From: Halobacteria archaeon HArc-gm2
GTDB lineage: Archaea > Halobacteriota > Halobacteria > Halobacteriales > Haloarculaceae
Reading direction: 5' to 3'
DNA: 64,000 nucleotides
Assembly (NCBI GenBank): GCA_025517465.1
Contig: JAOPKE010000012.1
Location: forward strand, 1 to 64,000
Part shown: positions 47,140-57,020 of the stretch, one piece after another
Layout: the number at the start of each line of letters is the position of its first letter
How positions within the stretch are numbered: the first letter of the stretch is position 1
Notes under the pieces: generated by a model
Seen by the model: the letters and a program-made list of their open reading frames with translations, nothing else
The model's database searches: none
Told to the model about the DNA's origin: nothing
Position numbers and translations under genes: made by a program

Positions 47140-47808
47140 TCAGCTCGCGCCCCGGGCGCCGTCGGCGCCGGCGTAGATCGTCTCGTCCTGCTCGGCGGCC
47201 TGCTCGTGTTCGGGCGGGTCGAGGAGGACGTGGACGTGAAACGCCGTCGCGAAGCCGGCGAACACGAGCGGGAAGGCGATGGTCAGCAGGCCGGTCACGA
47301 GGAAGGCGACGAGCGTCGCCATCGCGAGCGTGACGGCGCCGACGGCGTTGGCGCTGGTCCAGCGAAACCCGCCCCGGACCGACGCTTCGAGGTCGCCCCC
47401 GGTGGCGAGGCCGACGAACGTCGGCACGAGGACGAGCGCCGCGTACGCGCCGGCGTAGGCCGATCCGACCGAGAGGGCGAGCAGGAACGTCGACGGACTC
47501 GCGAAGTACTCCAGGACGTACAGGACTGAGACGACGCCGAGGACGAGCGGGACGCCGGAGAGGAGCATCGCCGAGACGCCGTGGCGCTTCAGGACGCTGG
47601 CGACGTGCTCGCGGTCGAATTTGTACGTCTCCCGGACCGAGACGACCGCGGCGTAGGCCCCGAGCGTCACCGGGCCGATCGTGACCAGCGGGAGCGAGCA
47701 GACGAACCAGACGACGCTCAGCAGTACCATTCTCGGACCGTACTCGTAGAAAAAACGGGTCGCAGCGATAAACGATCGATAGACCGATTTCGAGTCCGCG
47801 TCCCTCAT
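47140..47808 (-). CDS. DUF624 (YesL-like) membrane protein
   Basis: 222 aa with about five transmembrane helices (for example VVWFVCSLPLVTIGPVTLGA near residue 33 and ALVLVPTFVGLA near 120). The SLPLVTIGPVTLGAYAAV segment is the DUF624 hallmark. Such proteins are repeatedly found beside carbohydrate ABC permeases in bacteria and archaea, but their function is not established. Here it is last in a same-strand set after binding protein, MalF-type and MalG-type genes (28-bp gap), which supports a transport-linked role. Confidence 0.85.
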   Translation of the reverse strand: MRDADSKSVYRSFIAATRFFYEYGPRMVLLSVVWFVCSLPLVTIGPVTLGAYAAVVSVRETYKFDREHVASVLKRHGVSAMLLSGVPLVLGVVSVLYVLEYFASPSTFLLALSVGSAYAGAYAALVLVPTFVGLATGGDLEASVRGGFRWTSANAVGAVTLAMATLVAFLVTGLLTIAFPLVFAGFATAFHVHVLLDPPEHEQAAEQDETIYAGADGARGAS

Positions 47809-47836
47809 GACGCGAACGGATGGGGCGGGGCGTTAA

Positions 47837-48703
47837 CTAGGTTACCCCTTGCATCTCGACGGCGGACATGAGCTGTTCCTGCAGCAACAGGAACAGGATG
47901 AACAGCGGTCCGGACGCGATCAGCGCCGACGCCATCGTCACCGCCGGCTGGTAGGTGAAGTTGTCCTGGAGCACGACGACCCCGATGGGTAGCGTGTAGG
48001 CGGCCTCACTCTGGAGCACGATCAGGGGCCAGAGGAACTGGTTCCAGCTCCAGACGAAGATGAACAGCGCCAGCGCCGTCAGGATCGACTTCGAGAGCGG
48101 CAGGATGATGTGCGTGTAGATCCGCAGGTTCGAGAAGCCGTCGAGCTGTGCGGCCTCCTGGAGTTCGTGGGGCAGGTCCCTGAAGAACTGGGCCAGGAGG
48201 AACACGCCGAGCGGCCCGGCCGCGAACGGCAGGATCACCGCGGCGTAGTTGTTGAGTAACCCGAGGTCGGCGATGAGGATGTACAGCGGGATGATGTTGA
48301 CGAAGCCCGGGACCATGAAGCTCGCGATGATGAGCCCGAGGACGTAGCGCTGGCCGGGCCAGTCGAGCCTGGTCAGCGCGAACGCGATCATCGAGTCGAC
48401 GAGCAACACGAGCAGCGTCGTCACCGACGCGATGATGAGGGTGTTGATCGCCCACTGGACGATCAGCGACCCCGTCAACAGGTTCGTGAACGCGGCGAAC
48501 GTGATCGGGTCGGGGATCCAGTGCATCCCCTCGGAGACGGCCTCCTGCTGGGTCTGGAGGGACGTCGAGATCATGTACAGGTACGGCAGCACGAACAGCA
48601 AGGCTGCGCCGTACATGGCGACGTGGACGCCGACGCTCCGCATAGAGACGTCGCCGACACTGAACGATTCAAACCGGTTTACGGTTGCTGATGAGTCACT
48701 CAT
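47837..48703 (-). CDS. Carbohydrate ABC transporter permease, MalG/UgpE family
   Basis: 288 aa, six transmembrane helices. The coupling motif is EAAQLDGFSNLRIYTHIILP near residue 190, the EAA loop that contacts the ATPase. It overlaps the MalF-type gene by 8 bp, consistent with an operon. With the neighbouring permease, lipoprotein and ATPase it forms a CUT1-type sugar importer. The substrate is unknown; the surrounding GH51, GH127 and GH2 genes point to arabino- or xylo-oligosaccharides. Confidence 0.93.
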   Translation of the reverse strand: MSDSSATVNRFESFSVGDVSMRSVGVHVAMYGAALLFVLPYLYMISTSLQTQQEAVSEGMHWIPDPITFAAFTNLLTGSLIVQWAINTLIIASVTTLLVLLVDSMIAFALTRLDWPGQRYVLGLIIASFMVPGFVNIIPLYILIADLGLLNNYAAVILPFAAGPLGVFLLAQFFRDLPHELQEAAQLDGFSNLRIYTHIILPLSKSILTALALFIFVWSWNQFLWPLIVLQSEAAYTLPIGVVVLQDNFTYQPAVTMASALIASGPLFILFLLLQEQLMSAVEMQGVT

Positions 48704-49619
48704 TGTCGCCTCCGAGGAAGTAGTAGTTCGCGATGGAGACCAGCACGAGGATACCCGTCAGGACGTACCCGATGGCGGCGGCGTAGCCGAAGTTTCGCTG
48801 GCTGAACGCCGACTGGTAGAGGTACATGACGAGCGTCTCCGTCGTCTTGCCCGGACCGCCCGAGGTCATCACGTACGGCTGGCCGTACACCTGGGCCGCC
48901 CAGATGATGTTGATGATGATGACGAAGAAGATGGCGTGGCGGATCTGGGGAACGGTGACGTCCCTGAACTGCCGCCAGGTGCCCGCGCCGTCGAGCTGGG
49001 CCGCCTCGTAGAGGTATTCTGGCACGCTCTGACGGGCAGCCAGCAGGATGACGAAGCTGAACCCGACGAGCCACCAGACGGTCGTCATCGCGATAGCGGG
49101 CATCGCAGTGAGTCTCGTCTGGAGCCACTGCGGTGGATTCGCCATGATCATCCCCAGATAGTGGTTGATCATCCCGTACTGGGTCGAGTACAGGTCGATC
49201 CAGACCAGCGCCGTCACCGAGACGGTCAGGATGTACGGGCTGAAGAAGATAGCCCGAAGCAGGCCCTTCCCCTTGATGTCGCGGTTGACACCGAGTGCGA
49301 GACCCAGTGCGACGACGAGGATCGACGGGACGGTGAGCAGCGCAAAGTAGCCGGTGTTCTTCAGGGCGTTCCAGAAGCCATCGTCGGCCATGAGCTGTGC
49401 GTAGTTCTCGAGCCCGATGAACACCGACTGGGTCGGATCGATGGCGTTCCAGTCGAACAGGCTCATGTACCCACCCATCACGAGGGGGTACAGCAGAAAC
49501 GTGCCGAAGATGACGAGGTAGGGGAGCGAGAACAGGATTCCCTCGATCAGCTCCTTTCGCGAGCGACTGTCGGAACTGATCACCCCCTTGATCCCGTCGA
49601 ATCGGTCAGTGACAGACAT
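48696..49619 (-). CDS. Carbohydrate ABC transporter permease, MalF/UgpA family
   Basis: 307 aa, six transmembrane helices after a short cytoplasmic N-terminus. The EAA loop is EAAQLDGAGTWRQFRDVTVP near residue 200. Second gene of the operon, 21 bp after the binding-protein gene and overlapping the MalG-type gene. The pair makes the membrane channel of a CUT1 importer. Confidence 0.93.
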   Translation of the reverse strand: MSVTDRFDGIKGVISSDSRSRKELIEGILFSLPYLVIFGTFLLYPLVMGGYMSLFDWNAIDPTQSVFIGLENYAQLMADDGFWNALKNTGYFALLTVPSILVVALGLALGVNRDIKGKGLLRAIFFSPYILTVSVTALVWIDLYSTQYGMINHYLGMIMANPPQWLQTRLTAMPAIAMTTVWWLVGFSFVILLAARQSVPEYLYEAAQLDGAGTWRQFRDVTVPQIRHAIFFVIIINIIWAAQVYGQPYVMTSGGPGKTTETLVMYLYQSAFSQRNFGYAAAIGYVLTGILVLVSIANYYFLGGDNE

Positions 49620-49640
49620 TGTGTGCGTGTACCGGTATTG

Positions 49641-51041
49641 TCACTGCAGCTGGGAGTTCCAGGTGTCCACGCCCTGCTGGATGGCGTCCTCGGGCGGGGT
49701 GTTCTGGGAGTAGGCGTCGGTCAGCCACGTCCAGTTACTGCCAGAGTACAGGTCAGCGTTCGGGAGCTGCGGCCAGTAGGCGAGCTGGTCGTCCTGGGCC
49801 ATCTCCATATAGTCCTGCAGCGTCTTGTCCCAGATGTCGGCCTCCCGGAGCTCGTCGCCGTTGAGTATCGGGTTGTACGCAGGCAGGTGACCGGCTTCGG
49901 AGCCCCACTGTGGGTTCTCCTGGGCGATCCACTCCGCCGCGTCGACGGTGGCCTGGAGGCGCTCTTCGCTGGCGTTGGACTTTTGCGGAACGATGATCGT
50001 GTGGCTGTCGGCCGTCGTCGCCAGTTGCTCCGCGTTCGGGACGACGTACGGCTTCTGGAAGCCCCACTCGTACTCCTGTTCGCGCATGACGTTGACGTAC
50101 CAGGTCCCGTTGACGGTCATCGCGATGTTCCCGTTTCGGAAGCTCTGAGCGACGCGGTCCTCGGAGATGTCCGGCTGGTCCCAGCCGCGTTCACCGGAGA
50201 TGCTTACGAGGTATTCGAGCGCCGCCGTTCCGGCCTCGTCGCCGAAGGTGGCCTCGGTGAGGTCGTCGTTGAACAGGCTCCCGCCGAGCTGGTTGAGCGC
50301 CATGAAGTACTGGCGGAATCCGCCGCCACCACCCCAGTAGGGGTCGGGGCTGAACGGCATGGCGTCGGTGTTCTCGAGAATCGCGTTGCAGGCCTCCTCG
50401 AACTCGCCGAAGTTCTCGAACGGTGGCTCGACGCCCGCCTCGTTCAAGATGTCCATGTTGTAGTACAGTCCGACCGGGTGGGAATCGAGCGGAACGGCGT
50501 ACTGACTGTCCTCGAGGACACACGCGTCGAGGATAGACTGGACGTAGTCGTCCGTCGAGACGTAGTCGTCGATGGTCATCAGCGTGTCCTGAAACCGACG
50601 GATGTAGGACGCGTGCGAGATGGCCATGTCCGGCGGCTCGCCGCCGGTCATCGAGGTGAACAGCCGGTCGTAGTGCTCGTCCCACGGCGTACGCTGGCGA
50701 TTGATGGTGATGTTGTCGCCGAGCGGTTGTTCCTCGTTGAACTGGTCGATCATCGCCTTCATGATCGCGCCGTCGCCGCCACCGAACAGCGTCCAGTACG
50801 AGAGTTCGATGTCGCCGCCGCCCCCGCTGCCGCCGGTGCTGCCGCCGTTACCACCGCCGCCGTCGCCGCCGTCGCCACCGTCGCCGCCGCCACCGAGTCC
50901 GAAACAGCCGGCGAGACCGGCGATACCGGTCGCACCCGCTGCCTGGAGGAACCGACGACGGCTGCGACTCTCTTTCGTCGTTCGCCGATTCGACTCACTG
51001 CTAGAGCCACTGCCACTACCACTGCTATTTGTTGGCATCAC
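49641..51041 (-). CDS. Sugar ABC transporter substrate-binding lipoprotein (family 1)
   Basis: 466 aa. The Tat lipoprotein signal has SRRRFLQAAG and lipobox LAGC near residue 45, followed by a Gly/Asp-rich linker. The mature part is a family 1 extracellular sugar-binding fold (LSYWTLFGGGDGAIMKAMID; FRNGNIAMTVNGTWYV). It is first in the importer operon and is divergent from the ATPase gene across a 251-bp regulatory gap. The start has two adjacent Met codons; either could be used. Binds the imported oligosaccharide at the outer membrane face. Confidence 0.93.
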   Translation of the reverse strand: MMPTNSSGSGSGSSSESNRRTTKESRSRRRFLQAAGATGIAGLAGCFGLGGGGDGGDGGDGGGGNGGSTGGSGGGGDIELSYWTLFGGGDGAIMKAMIDQFNEEQPLGDNITINRQRTPWDEHYDRLFTSMTGGEPPDMAISHASYIRRFQDTLMTIDDYVSTDDYVQSILDACVLEDSQYAVPLDSHPVGLYYNMDILNEAGVEPPFENFGEFEEACNAILENTDAMPFSPDPYWGGGGGFRQYFMALNQLGGSLFNDDLTEATFGDEAGTAALEYLVSISGERGWDQPDISEDRVAQSFRNGNIAMTVNGTWYVNVMREQEYEWGFQKPYVVPNAEQLATTADSHTIIVPQKSNASEERLQATVDAAEWIAQENPQWGSEAGHLPAYNPILNGDELREADIWDKTLQDYMEMAQDDQLAYWPQLPNADLYSGSNWTWLTDAYSQNTPPEDAIQQGVDTWNSQLQ

Positions 51042-51060
51042 TATCGGGGTTGTTCTTAAT

Positions 51061-51127
51061 GATAATAAAGGTTACTGCGGTTGTAACATGGATTGTGGGG
51101 GAGATGGTAATATTAACCATCACAATC
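51061..51127. promoter_or_regulatory. Divergent control region of the sugar importer: TATA box and palindrome
   Basis: On the minus strand CTTTATTATC (51061-51070) is the TATA box of the binding-protein gene. Beyond it, GATGGT (51103-51108) and ACCATC (51116-51121) flank AATATTA, with outer ATTGTG (51092-51097) and CACAAT (51122-51127). This is a candidate operator between the operon and malK-like gene. On the plus strand GTTTTTAC (51262-51269) is the likely TATA box of the ATPase gene. Confidence 0.45.
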
Positions 51128-51292
51128 GTGCAACGATGTCCCACTCCTCTCGTCCGTGACTGGTGGTGATCGACCAGAACAGCAGGGGGGATACAGACCG
51201 GCCAAATACGTCCCCTAATTAATACCAGAGATACCGGTCAAGAGTTCCCAAACACGAAAACGTTTTTACCCTGTCTGGGCAATCATTGAGGC

Positions 51293-52429
<1,137 letters not shown>

Positions 52430-52513
52430 GGACGACCTCCGACGACAGTTCTCATTCTTCCGCCGCCGGTTCCGATTCCGTGACCCGATCGAAAAAGAGC
52501 GAGTAGTCGTGGG

Positions 52514-52605
52514 TCACTCCGTCCGCGTCCAGACCTGCATCTGGCCGGGCTCGGGGTTTGTCCCAGGCGAAGTAGGGAACCATCGGCAGCCGTCCCAACG
52601 CCGTC
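52514..52605 (-). pseudogene. Decayed C-terminal tail of a second GH127 gene
   Basis: On the minus strand one frame reads LPMVPYFAWDK and another PEPGQMQVWTRTE followed by a stop. Together they match the GH127 C-terminus (AVPYYAWDNRDPGAMTVW in the intact gene at 52768-54717). An extra A in a run near the junction would explain the frameshift. Nothing of the rest of the gene remains. The remainder of the 338-bp gap shows only the promoter region of the intact GH127 gene. Confidence 0.65.
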
Positions 52606-52767
52606 CCGTCTCGTCGTCGGCCACTCCGACGGAATACTGCGGGCCGGTCATAGACGGTTCAGAACACGCTCGACAGCGTAACAAACCTCTGGAATGGGGC
52701 CGATTCAGGCGTCTCCAACGGCGTCACTGGGACAGCTATTAGTTGGTCGCCGACCTGGTTTCAGGGG

Positions 52768-54717
52768 ATGCCAGCCGGACCAGAAGCGACTGCCGAGTCA
52801 CTGCCGCTCGGCGACGTCGCCATCGACGACGCGTTCTGGAATCGCCGTCTCGAGACCAACCGGGACGTGACCATCGCACACCAGTACGACCAGCTTGCCG
52901 AGCACGGCTGCCTGGAGAACTTCCGCCGGGTCGCCGACGGGGAGGCAGGCGGCTTCCAGGGGCCGATGTTCGTCGACTCGGACGCCTACAAGTGGCTCGA
53001 GGCGGCGAGCTACGTCCTCGCGAGGAGCGACGACCCGGACCTGGAACGCCGGGTCGAGGACGTTATCGACCTCCTCGCCGCCGCACAGGCCGACGACGGC
53101 TACCTGAACACGTACTTCATGCTCGAGGAGCCGGACGCGCGGTGGGAGAATCTGGCCGTAATGCACGAACTCTACTGTGCCGGCCACCTCATCGAGGCCG
53201 CCGTCGCCCACTACCGGGCGACCGAGGACACCGCGTTACTCGACGTCGCGACGGCGTTCGCCGACCACGTCGACCGGCGATTCGGCCCCGAGGGCGACGA
53301 CGGCGTGCCCGGCCACGAGGAAATCGAACTCGCCCTCGTCGAATTGTACCGGGTCACCGACGAGGAGCGCTACCTCGACCTGGCCCAGCACTTCGTCGAC
53401 GTCCGGGGCCAGGATCCGTCGCCGCTGGCCGACGAACTCGCGAACATCGACGACATCGCCGGCGCTGAGTTCGTCCACCACGGCGAGCGCTCCGCCGACG
53501 TCGCGCGGGAGCACTTCCTGGTGGACGGCGAGTACGACGGGAGCTACGCGCAAGACCACCTGCCGATACGCGACCAGACCACGGTCGAAGGCCACTCGGT
53601 CCGGGCGATGTACTACTACACCGCCGCGACGTCACTGCTCCAGGAGCGCGAGGACGCGGACCTGTTCGACGCCGTCCAGCGGCTGTGGCGGAACATGACG
53701 GAGAAGCGGAGCTACGTCACCGGCGGCATCGGGTCCGAACACGAACACGAGGGGTTCACCGAGGACTACGACCTTCCGAACGACACCGCCTACGCGGAGA
53801 CGTGTGCGGCCATCGGCAGCATCTTCTGGAACCGTCGGCTCCACGAGCTCACCGGTGACTCCACCTACGCCGACCTGATCGAACGCACGCTCTACAACGG
53901 CTTCCTCTCGGGCATCGGCGAGAGCGGCGACCGCTTTTTCTACGTCAATCCGCTGGAGAGCGACGGCGACCACCACCGGAAGGAGTGGTTCTACGTGGCC
54001 TGCTGTCCGCCCAACGCCGCCCGCCTGCTCGCATCGCTCGGCCGCTACCTCTACGCCCGTTCCGAGCGGGACCGCGCCATCTACGTGAACCAGTTCGTGG
54101 GCAGCGACGTGACGACGACGCTCGACGGCGACGACGTGTCGTTCACCCAGTCCACCGACTACCCCTGGGAGAGCGAGACGGCGGTCGAGATCACCCACGA
54201 CGAGCCCGTCGAGTTCGAACTGCGCGTCCGAGTGCCGGCCTGGGCGGAAGACGTCGAGGGCACGGTCGACGGCGAGACGGTCGCGTCGTCTGCCGAGGAC
54301 GGCTACGTCGCCGTCGACCGCGAGTGGGCGGCCGGCGACCGGTTCGAACTCTCGTTCTCGCAACCGGTCGAAACGCTGTCCGCCCACCCGAAAGTCCGCG
54401 AGAACGCGGGTCGCGTCGCGCTCCGGCGCGGCCCGCTCGTCTACTGCCTCGAGGAAGCGGACCACGACGTCCCGGTGGAGGCCATCGCGCTGCCCGACGA
54501 CGCCGACGTGACGGCCTCGTTCGACCCCGACCTGCTCGGCGGGGTCGTCGCGCTCGACGCGGCGGGCCTGGCCAGCGACGTCGCGACCTGGGACGGGGCG
54601 CTCTATCGGCCAACCGACGACGTCGAGACCGAGGACGTGCCAGTCAGAGCGGTTCCCTACTACGCGTGGGACAATCGCGACCCCGGCGCGATGACGGTCT
54701 GGATCGAGTCGGCGTGA
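52768..54717 (+). CDS. GH127 beta-L-arabinofuranosidase (DUF1680)
   Basis: 649 aa. An (alpha/alpha)6-barrel is followed by beta-sandwich domains. The zinc site of characterised GH127 enzymes is conserved: E344 and C346 in YAETCA, C412 and C413 in VACCPPNAAR, the first Cys of the pair acting as nucleophile. Other family motifs present are GFQGPMF-type, GHSVRAMYY and VTGGIGS. No signal peptide; it acts inside on arabinose-containing fragments. A decayed tail of a second copy lies just upstream in opposite orientation. Beta-linked arabinofuranose is rare in xylan, so the natural substrate may be an arabinoside of plant glycoproteins or pectin; GH127 members vary. Confidence 0.92.
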   Translation: MPAGPEATAESLPLGDVAIDDAFWNRRLETNRDVTIAHQYDQLAEHGCLENFRRVADGEAGGFQGPMFVDSDAYKWLEAASYVLARSDDPDLERRVEDVIDLLAAAQADDGYLNTYFMLEEPDARWENLAVMHELYCAGHLIEAAVAHYRATEDTALLDVATAFADHVDRRFGPEGDDGVPGHEEIELALVELYRVTDEERYLDLAQHFVDVRGQDPSPLADELANIDDIAGAEFVHHGERSADVAREHFLVDGEYDGSYAQDHLPIRDQTTVEGHSVRAMYYYTAATSLLQEREDADLFDAVQRLWRNMTEKRSYVTGGIGSEHEHEGFTEDYDLPNDTAYAETCAAIGSIFWNRRLHELTGDSTYADLIERTLYNGFLSGIGESGDRFFYVNPLESDGDHHRKEWFYVACCPPNAARLLASLGRYLYARSERDRAIYVNQFVGSDVTTTLDGDDVSFTQSTDYPWESETAVEITHDEPVEFELRVRVPAWAEDVEGTVDGETVASSAEDGYVAVDREWAAGDRFELSFSQPVETLSAHPKVRENAGRVALRRGPLVYCLEEADHDVPVEAIALPDDADVTASFDPDLLGGVVALDAAGLASDVATWDGALYRPTDDVETEDVPVRAVPYYAWDNRDPGAMTVWIESA

Positions 54718-54805
54718 CCGGTCGACAGGCTGCCCCGTTGCCACCTGGCCGCCGGGACCGTCCCAATGCGTACTTATTACTGTTGTAGCGCCGAACGGCT
54801 CTGCT

Positions 54806-55357
54806 ATGGAGCTGACACGGCGAGACGCCATCGCAGCGCTGGCTGCGGCGGGCGTGGCAGGTGGCGGCGCGGTCCTGGTCGCGAGTGACCGCGACCGGGG
54901 GTCAGAATCGAACGACGACGAGGGTGCAACGAACGACGCACACGAGGACATCGTCGAGACGGCGACCGCACTCGCCCCGGTACTGTACCCGTCCGAGGTG
55001 GACGACGCGGCCGAGTTCGTCCGGACGTACGTCACTGGCCGGATCGAGAACGACGACGACCACCGGACCGGGATGGCGGACGCCGTCGCCGCGCTGGACG
55101 CCCACGCGAGCGAGGAGTTCGAGTCGAACTTCCGCGAGCTGTCGCCCGAGCAGGGCGACCGGCTGCTCACCGACGTCGGCCTGGACCGGGTCAGACCCGA
55201 TCCAGCGGGGTCGGACCTGGAGCGGATCCGGTTCTACCTCGTCAACGAACTGCTGTACGCGCTGTTCAGTTCGCCGACCGGCGGGGAGCTCGTCGGCACC
55301 GAGAACCCGCCGGGCCACCCGGGCGGGCTCGAGTCGTACCAGGGGGCACAGCGATGA
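54806..55357 (+). CDS. Gluconate 2-dehydrogenase subunit 3 family protein, Tat-exported
   Basis: 183 aa. It begins with a Tat signal (LTRRDAIAALAAAG) followed by a hydrophobic stretch. The body (about 45-183) resembles the small gamma subunit of membrane sugar-acid dehydrogenases (LAPVLYPSEVDDAAEFV, FYLVNELLYALFSSPTGG). In the family this subunit chaperones and co-exports the flavin subunit. The start overlaps the GMC gene by 4 bp (ATGA), so the two are translationally coupled. TATTAC about 30 nt upstream is the TATA box. Confidence 0.88.
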   Translation: MELTRRDAIAALAAAGVAGGGAVLVASDRDRGSESNDDEGATNDAHEDIVETATALAPVLYPSEVDDAAEFVRTYVTGRIENDDDHRTGMADAVAALDAHASEEFESNFRELSPEQGDRLLTDVGLDRVRPDPAGSDLERIRFYLVNELLYALFSSPTGGELVGTENPPGHPGGLESYQGAQR

Positions 55358-56982
55358 GCGCGACCGACCAGGAGTCCGAGACCAACGGGTCCGCAAACCG
55401 CGAGCCCTCGGACCGGGCCGACGTCTGCGTCGTCGGCGCCGGGCCCGCGGGCGGTATCGTCGCCCACTCGCTGGCCGAGCGTGGCCACGACGTCGTCGTC
55501 CTGGAGGCGGGCCCGCGCTTCTCCTTCGAGGAGCGGATCCGTCGGATGGAGCGCCACCAGCGCCCGGCGTTCGACCAGGCCGACGTCTGGGAGATGGGCG
55601 GCGAGCGCGACGCTTTCAGCTCCAGCGGCGACCTGAACTACCCGCTCAACGACGTCCGGGTGAAGGGCGTCGGCGGGACGACGCTCCACTGGATCGGCTA
55701 CACCCCGCGGTTCCACGAGAAGGACTTCGAGATGGACTCGCGGTACGGCCTCGCCGACGACTGGCCCATCGCCTACGAGGACGTTCGACCCTACTACGCC
55801 GCGGCCGAGCGCGAGATGGGCGTGGCCGGGGGCGAGGACAACCCGTTCGCCCCGCCGCGGGAGGAGTCGTTCCCGATGGACGCGTTCCCGGCGAGTCACT
55901 CCGACGCGACGCTGTCCACGGCCTGCGAGGAACTGGGGATCGAGACCCACTCCATCCCGCAGGCCCGGAACAGCGAGGCGTACGACGACCGGAGCCAGTG
56001 CGTCGGCTACGGCACCTGCCACCCGGTCTGTCCGTCGGGGGCGAAGTACAGCGGCGACGTCCACGTCAGGAAGGCCGAGGAAGCGGGCGCCCGGGTTCTG
56101 GACCGGGTTCCCGTCCAGCGCCTCGAACACGACGACGCGGGCGAGCGCGTGGAGGCGGCCGTCTACGCGACGCCGGACGGGACCGAGCACCGCCAGGAAG
56201 CGCGCCAGTTCGTCCTCGCCGGTGGCGCCGTCGAGACGCCGCGGCTCCTGTTGCTCTCCGAGTCGGAGCAGCACCCCGACGGCCTGGCAAACAGCTCCGG
56301 CGCGGTCGGCCGGTACTTCATGGACCACCTGCTGCACATGACGATGGGCGTCGTCTCCGAGGAGACCCGACAGCACCAGGTCGGCTTCTCGACGGCGGCG
56401 ACCCACCAGTTCTACGACCACGAGGAGTCGACGCCGGGCAGTTTCTTCGTCGCGTTCCTCAACTACGCCGGCCCCTCGCCGGTCGAACTGGCCCTGGAGA
56501 ACGGCGCGTGGGGCGACGACGTCGTGGATGCGGTCTCGCGGGAGTACGGGACGCACGTCGGTACCGAGGCCCTCGTCGAACAGCTCCCAGACGCGGAGAG
56601 CCGCATCACGCTGGACACCTCGCGGACCGACGACCACGGGAACCCCGTCCCGGACGTCGCGTGGTCGATCGGCGACCACGGCGTCCGGACCGGCGAGCGA
56701 GCGCTCGAGGTCCAGCGGGAGATCATGGACGAGGCCGGCGCCCGGATCACCTGGTCGACGAGTCCACGACAGCCGCTGTCTGGCAGCCATCCGATGGGCA
56801 CGACGCGGATGGGGGCCGACCCCGAGACGAGCGTCGTCGACGAACGCCTGCGGACCCACGACCTGGACAACCTCTCTATCGCCTCCAGCAGCGTGTTCAC
56901 CACCGGCGGGGCGATGAACCCCACCCTCACGATCGCCGCGCTATCGCTGAAAGCGGCCGACCACGTCGACGAGGACCTCTGA
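55354..56982 (+). CDS. GMC-family FAD dehydrogenase (gluconate/aldose dehydrogenase large subunit)
   Basis: 542 aa. FAD-binding motif VVGAGPAGGIVAHSL near residue 28, and active-site GSHPMGTTRMG near 480 with NPTLTIAALSL near 527. A Cys-rich stretch QCVGYGTCHPVCPSGAK near 212 matches the position where related FAD-glucose and fructose dehydrogenases bind a 3Fe-4S cluster. It has no signal peptide and is probably exported as a complex with the Tat-tagged small subunit. It would oxidise an aldose or sugar acid outside and pass electrons to the membrane. No cytochrome subunit follows, so the electron acceptor is unclear. Confidence 0.9.
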   Translation: MSATDQESETNGSANREPSDRADVCVVGAGPAGGIVAHSLAERGHDVVVLEAGPRFSFEERIRRMERHQRPAFDQADVWEMGGERDAFSSSGDLNYPLNDVRVKGVGGTTLHWIGYTPRFHEKDFEMDSRYGLADDWPIAYEDVRPYYAAAEREMGVAGGEDNPFAPPREESFPMDAFPASHSDATLSTACEELGIETHSIPQARNSEAYDDRSQCVGYGTCHPVCPSGAKYSGDVHVRKAEEAGARVLDRVPVQRLEHDDAGERVEAAVYATPDGTEHRQEARQFVLAGGAVETPRLLLLSESEQHPDGLANSSGAVGRYFMDHLLHMTMGVVSEETRQHQVGFSTAATHQFYDHEESTPGSFFVAFLNYAGPSPVELALENGAWGDDVVDAVSREYGTHVGTEALVEQLPDAESRITLDTSRTDDHGNPVPDVAWSIGDHGVRTGERALEVQREIMDEAGARITWSTSPRQPLSGSHPMGTTRMGADPETSVVDERLRTHDLDNLSIASSSVFTTGGAMNPTLTIAALSLKAADHVDEDL

Positions 56983-57020
56983 AAACCGTTCTCTCTCCGC
57001 CGAGCCGCGGCGTTCGAGGC

